Shown here piece by piece: positions 6,312-7,128 of a DNA stretch of 7,128 bases. Numbering within the stretch: position 1 is the stretch's first letter; the number at the start of each line of letters is the position of its first letter. The DNA lies in contig CAMLNE010000225.1 in assembly GCA_946481265.1 (NCBI GenBank), positions 1 through 7,128 on the forward strand. Reading direction: 5' to 3'. The stretch comes from an uncultured Panacagrimonas sp. Lineage in GTDB: Bacteria > Pseudomonadota > Gammaproteobacteria > Nevskiales > Nevskiaceae. A program made the position numbers and the translations under genes. Below the pieces are notes generated by a model. It worked only from the letters and a program-made list of their open reading frames with translations. It did not search any database and was not told where the DNA came from.

Positions 6312-7128
6312 CTACAGGACGCTCATCTTCTCGACGGTCTGGAATCCGCGCGGCAGGTGGCCGCCGCGGCTGGCGCGCGCGCCCGCGTACGCATCGAGGT
6401 CGGAAGGCTTGAGATTCTGGGTCCGCTTCGGTCCGTGCAGCACCAGGGTGGCACCCGCCGCGACCACCGCGCTGGCCACGATCCGGTCTTCACCCTTGAG
6501 CGTGACCAGCTTGTTGCCCTTGCCCCTGGCCAGCTCCGGCAGTTCCGACAGCGGGAATACCAGCAGCCGTCCCTCGGCGGTGGCCAGGGCGAAGCGGTCG
6601 CTCGCCGCGTCGCCCACACGCGAGGGCATCAGCGGCTGGCCTTCCAGCGTGATCACGGCCTTGCCTGCCCGCTGGCGCGACTGCAGTTCGCCCAGGCGCG
6701 CGATGAAGCCGTAGCCCTCCTCCGAGCCGAGCACGTAGCGGTCATTCTCATCGCCCAGCAGCAGGGCAACCATGCGCGCGCCGTCCTGCACGTCGAGGCG
6801 GGTGGTGATCGGCTCGCCCTGCGAGCGTGCCGACGGCAGCTCGCGTGGATTGAGCGTGTAGCTGCGCCCCCTGGAGTCGAGCAGGATCAGCAGCTGGCTG
6901 GACTTGCCCTGCGCGTGCCTGAGGTACTCGTCACCCGCCTTGTAGTTCAGGCTCAGCGGGTCGAGATCGTGACCCTTGCCGGCGCGGATCCAGCCTGCGC
7001 GCGACAGCACCACCGTGATCGGTTCGGCGGGAATGATCTCCTCGGCGGCCAGCGCCTGCGCCGGCGGCTTGGCGTCCACCTTGCAGCGGCGCTCGTCGCC
7101 GTATTTCCTGGCGTGTTCCCTGTGCTCC
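6312..7128 (-). CDS. parC: DNA topoisomerase IV subunit A, C-terminal 271 residues
   Basis: ParC is the DNA-cleaving subunit of topoisomerase IV, which unlinks daughter chromosomes. The frame is open at the right edge, so the catalytic N-terminal domain with its tyrosine lies outside the window. What is visible begins with EHREHARKYGDERR, the end of the breakage-reunion part, and then the beta-pinwheel C-terminal domain that binds DNA. Its repeats include EPITVVLSRAGWIRAGKGHD, GRSYTLNPRELPSARSQGEP, GYGFIARLGELQSRQRAGKA and FPLSELPELARGKGNK. These align in order with E. coli ParC (for example PVTIVLSQMGWVRSAKGHD and ARNRAGKA), and they tell it from GyrA. The end, RGFQTVEKMSVL, matches the family's end (RGLQRIDRVEID in E. 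coli), so the 3' end is complete. A GTG at 7079 lies inside the coding region and is not a start. htpX lies 137 bases downstream on the same strand, but the palindromes and a separate promoter suggest independent transcription. Confidence 0.96.
   Translation of the reverse strand, partial: EHREHARKYGDERRCKVDAKPPAQALAAEEIIPAEPITVVLSRAGWIRAGKGHDLDPLSLNYKAGDEYLRHAQGKSSQLLILLDSRGRSYTLNPRELPSARSQGEPITTRLDVQDGARMVALLLGDENDRYVLGSEEGYGFIARLGELQSRQRAGKAVITLEGQPLMPSRVGDAASDRFALATAEGRLLVFPLSELPELARGKGNKLVTLKGEDRIVASAVVAAGATLVLHGPKRTQNLKPSDLDAYAGARASRGGHLPRGFQTVEKMSVL

Overview
The window is GC-rich DNA (very strong G/C preference at third codon positions) from a gammaproteobacterium. The best guess is a xanthomonad-like or related lineage. 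Two things point there: a complete set of genes for beta-lysylation of elongation factor P (efp, epmA, epmB), a pathway of a subset of gammaproteobacteria, and a FimX-type degenerate GGDEF/EAL protein, known from Pseudomonas and Xanthomonas. No rRNA, tRNA, CRISPR array or insertion sequence was seen, and no stretch over 300 bases lacks a gene.

Layout. (1) Positions 2-262 (+) encode the C-terminal part of a sugar-type ABC transporter permease. Its homology stops abruptly and is replaced by the N-terminus of a lipoprotein alkaline phosphatase on the opposite strand (436 down to about 242). Two broken genes meet head-on in a short shared stretch at 242-262, so this is either a rearrangement or an assembly/amplification chimera. 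(2) Positions 527-2084 (-) hold efp followed by epmA, a tight two-gene unit. (3) Positions 2147-5253 (+) hold epmB, divergent from efp across a 62-bp gap, followed by a 685-residue FimX-like protein whose start overlaps the epmB stop by 7 bases. (4) An 18-bp perfect inverted repeat separates this unit from the convergent gene htpX (6174-5302, -). (5) The 3' part of parC (topoisomerase IV subunit A, -) runs off the right edge. Between parC and htpX lie short GC-rich palindromes and a good match to a heat-shock (sigma-32) promoter.

How the genes work together. EpmB makes (R)-beta-lysine from L-lysine, EpmA attaches it to Lys34 of EF-P, and modified EF-P relieves ribosome stalling at polyproline. 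The FimX-like protein lacks every catalytic signature of cyclases and phosphodiesterases, so it is most likely a c-di-GMP receptor, in known relatives acting on type IV pili. Its translational linkage to epmB is the most interesting biological arrangement here. HtpX is a membrane quality-control protease and ParC a chromosome-decatenating enzyme; both are housekeeping genes. I see no sign of a wholly new system. The notable points are the junction at 242-262, the epmB-fimX coupling, the T8 tract inside epmA and the likely sigma-32 control of htpX.
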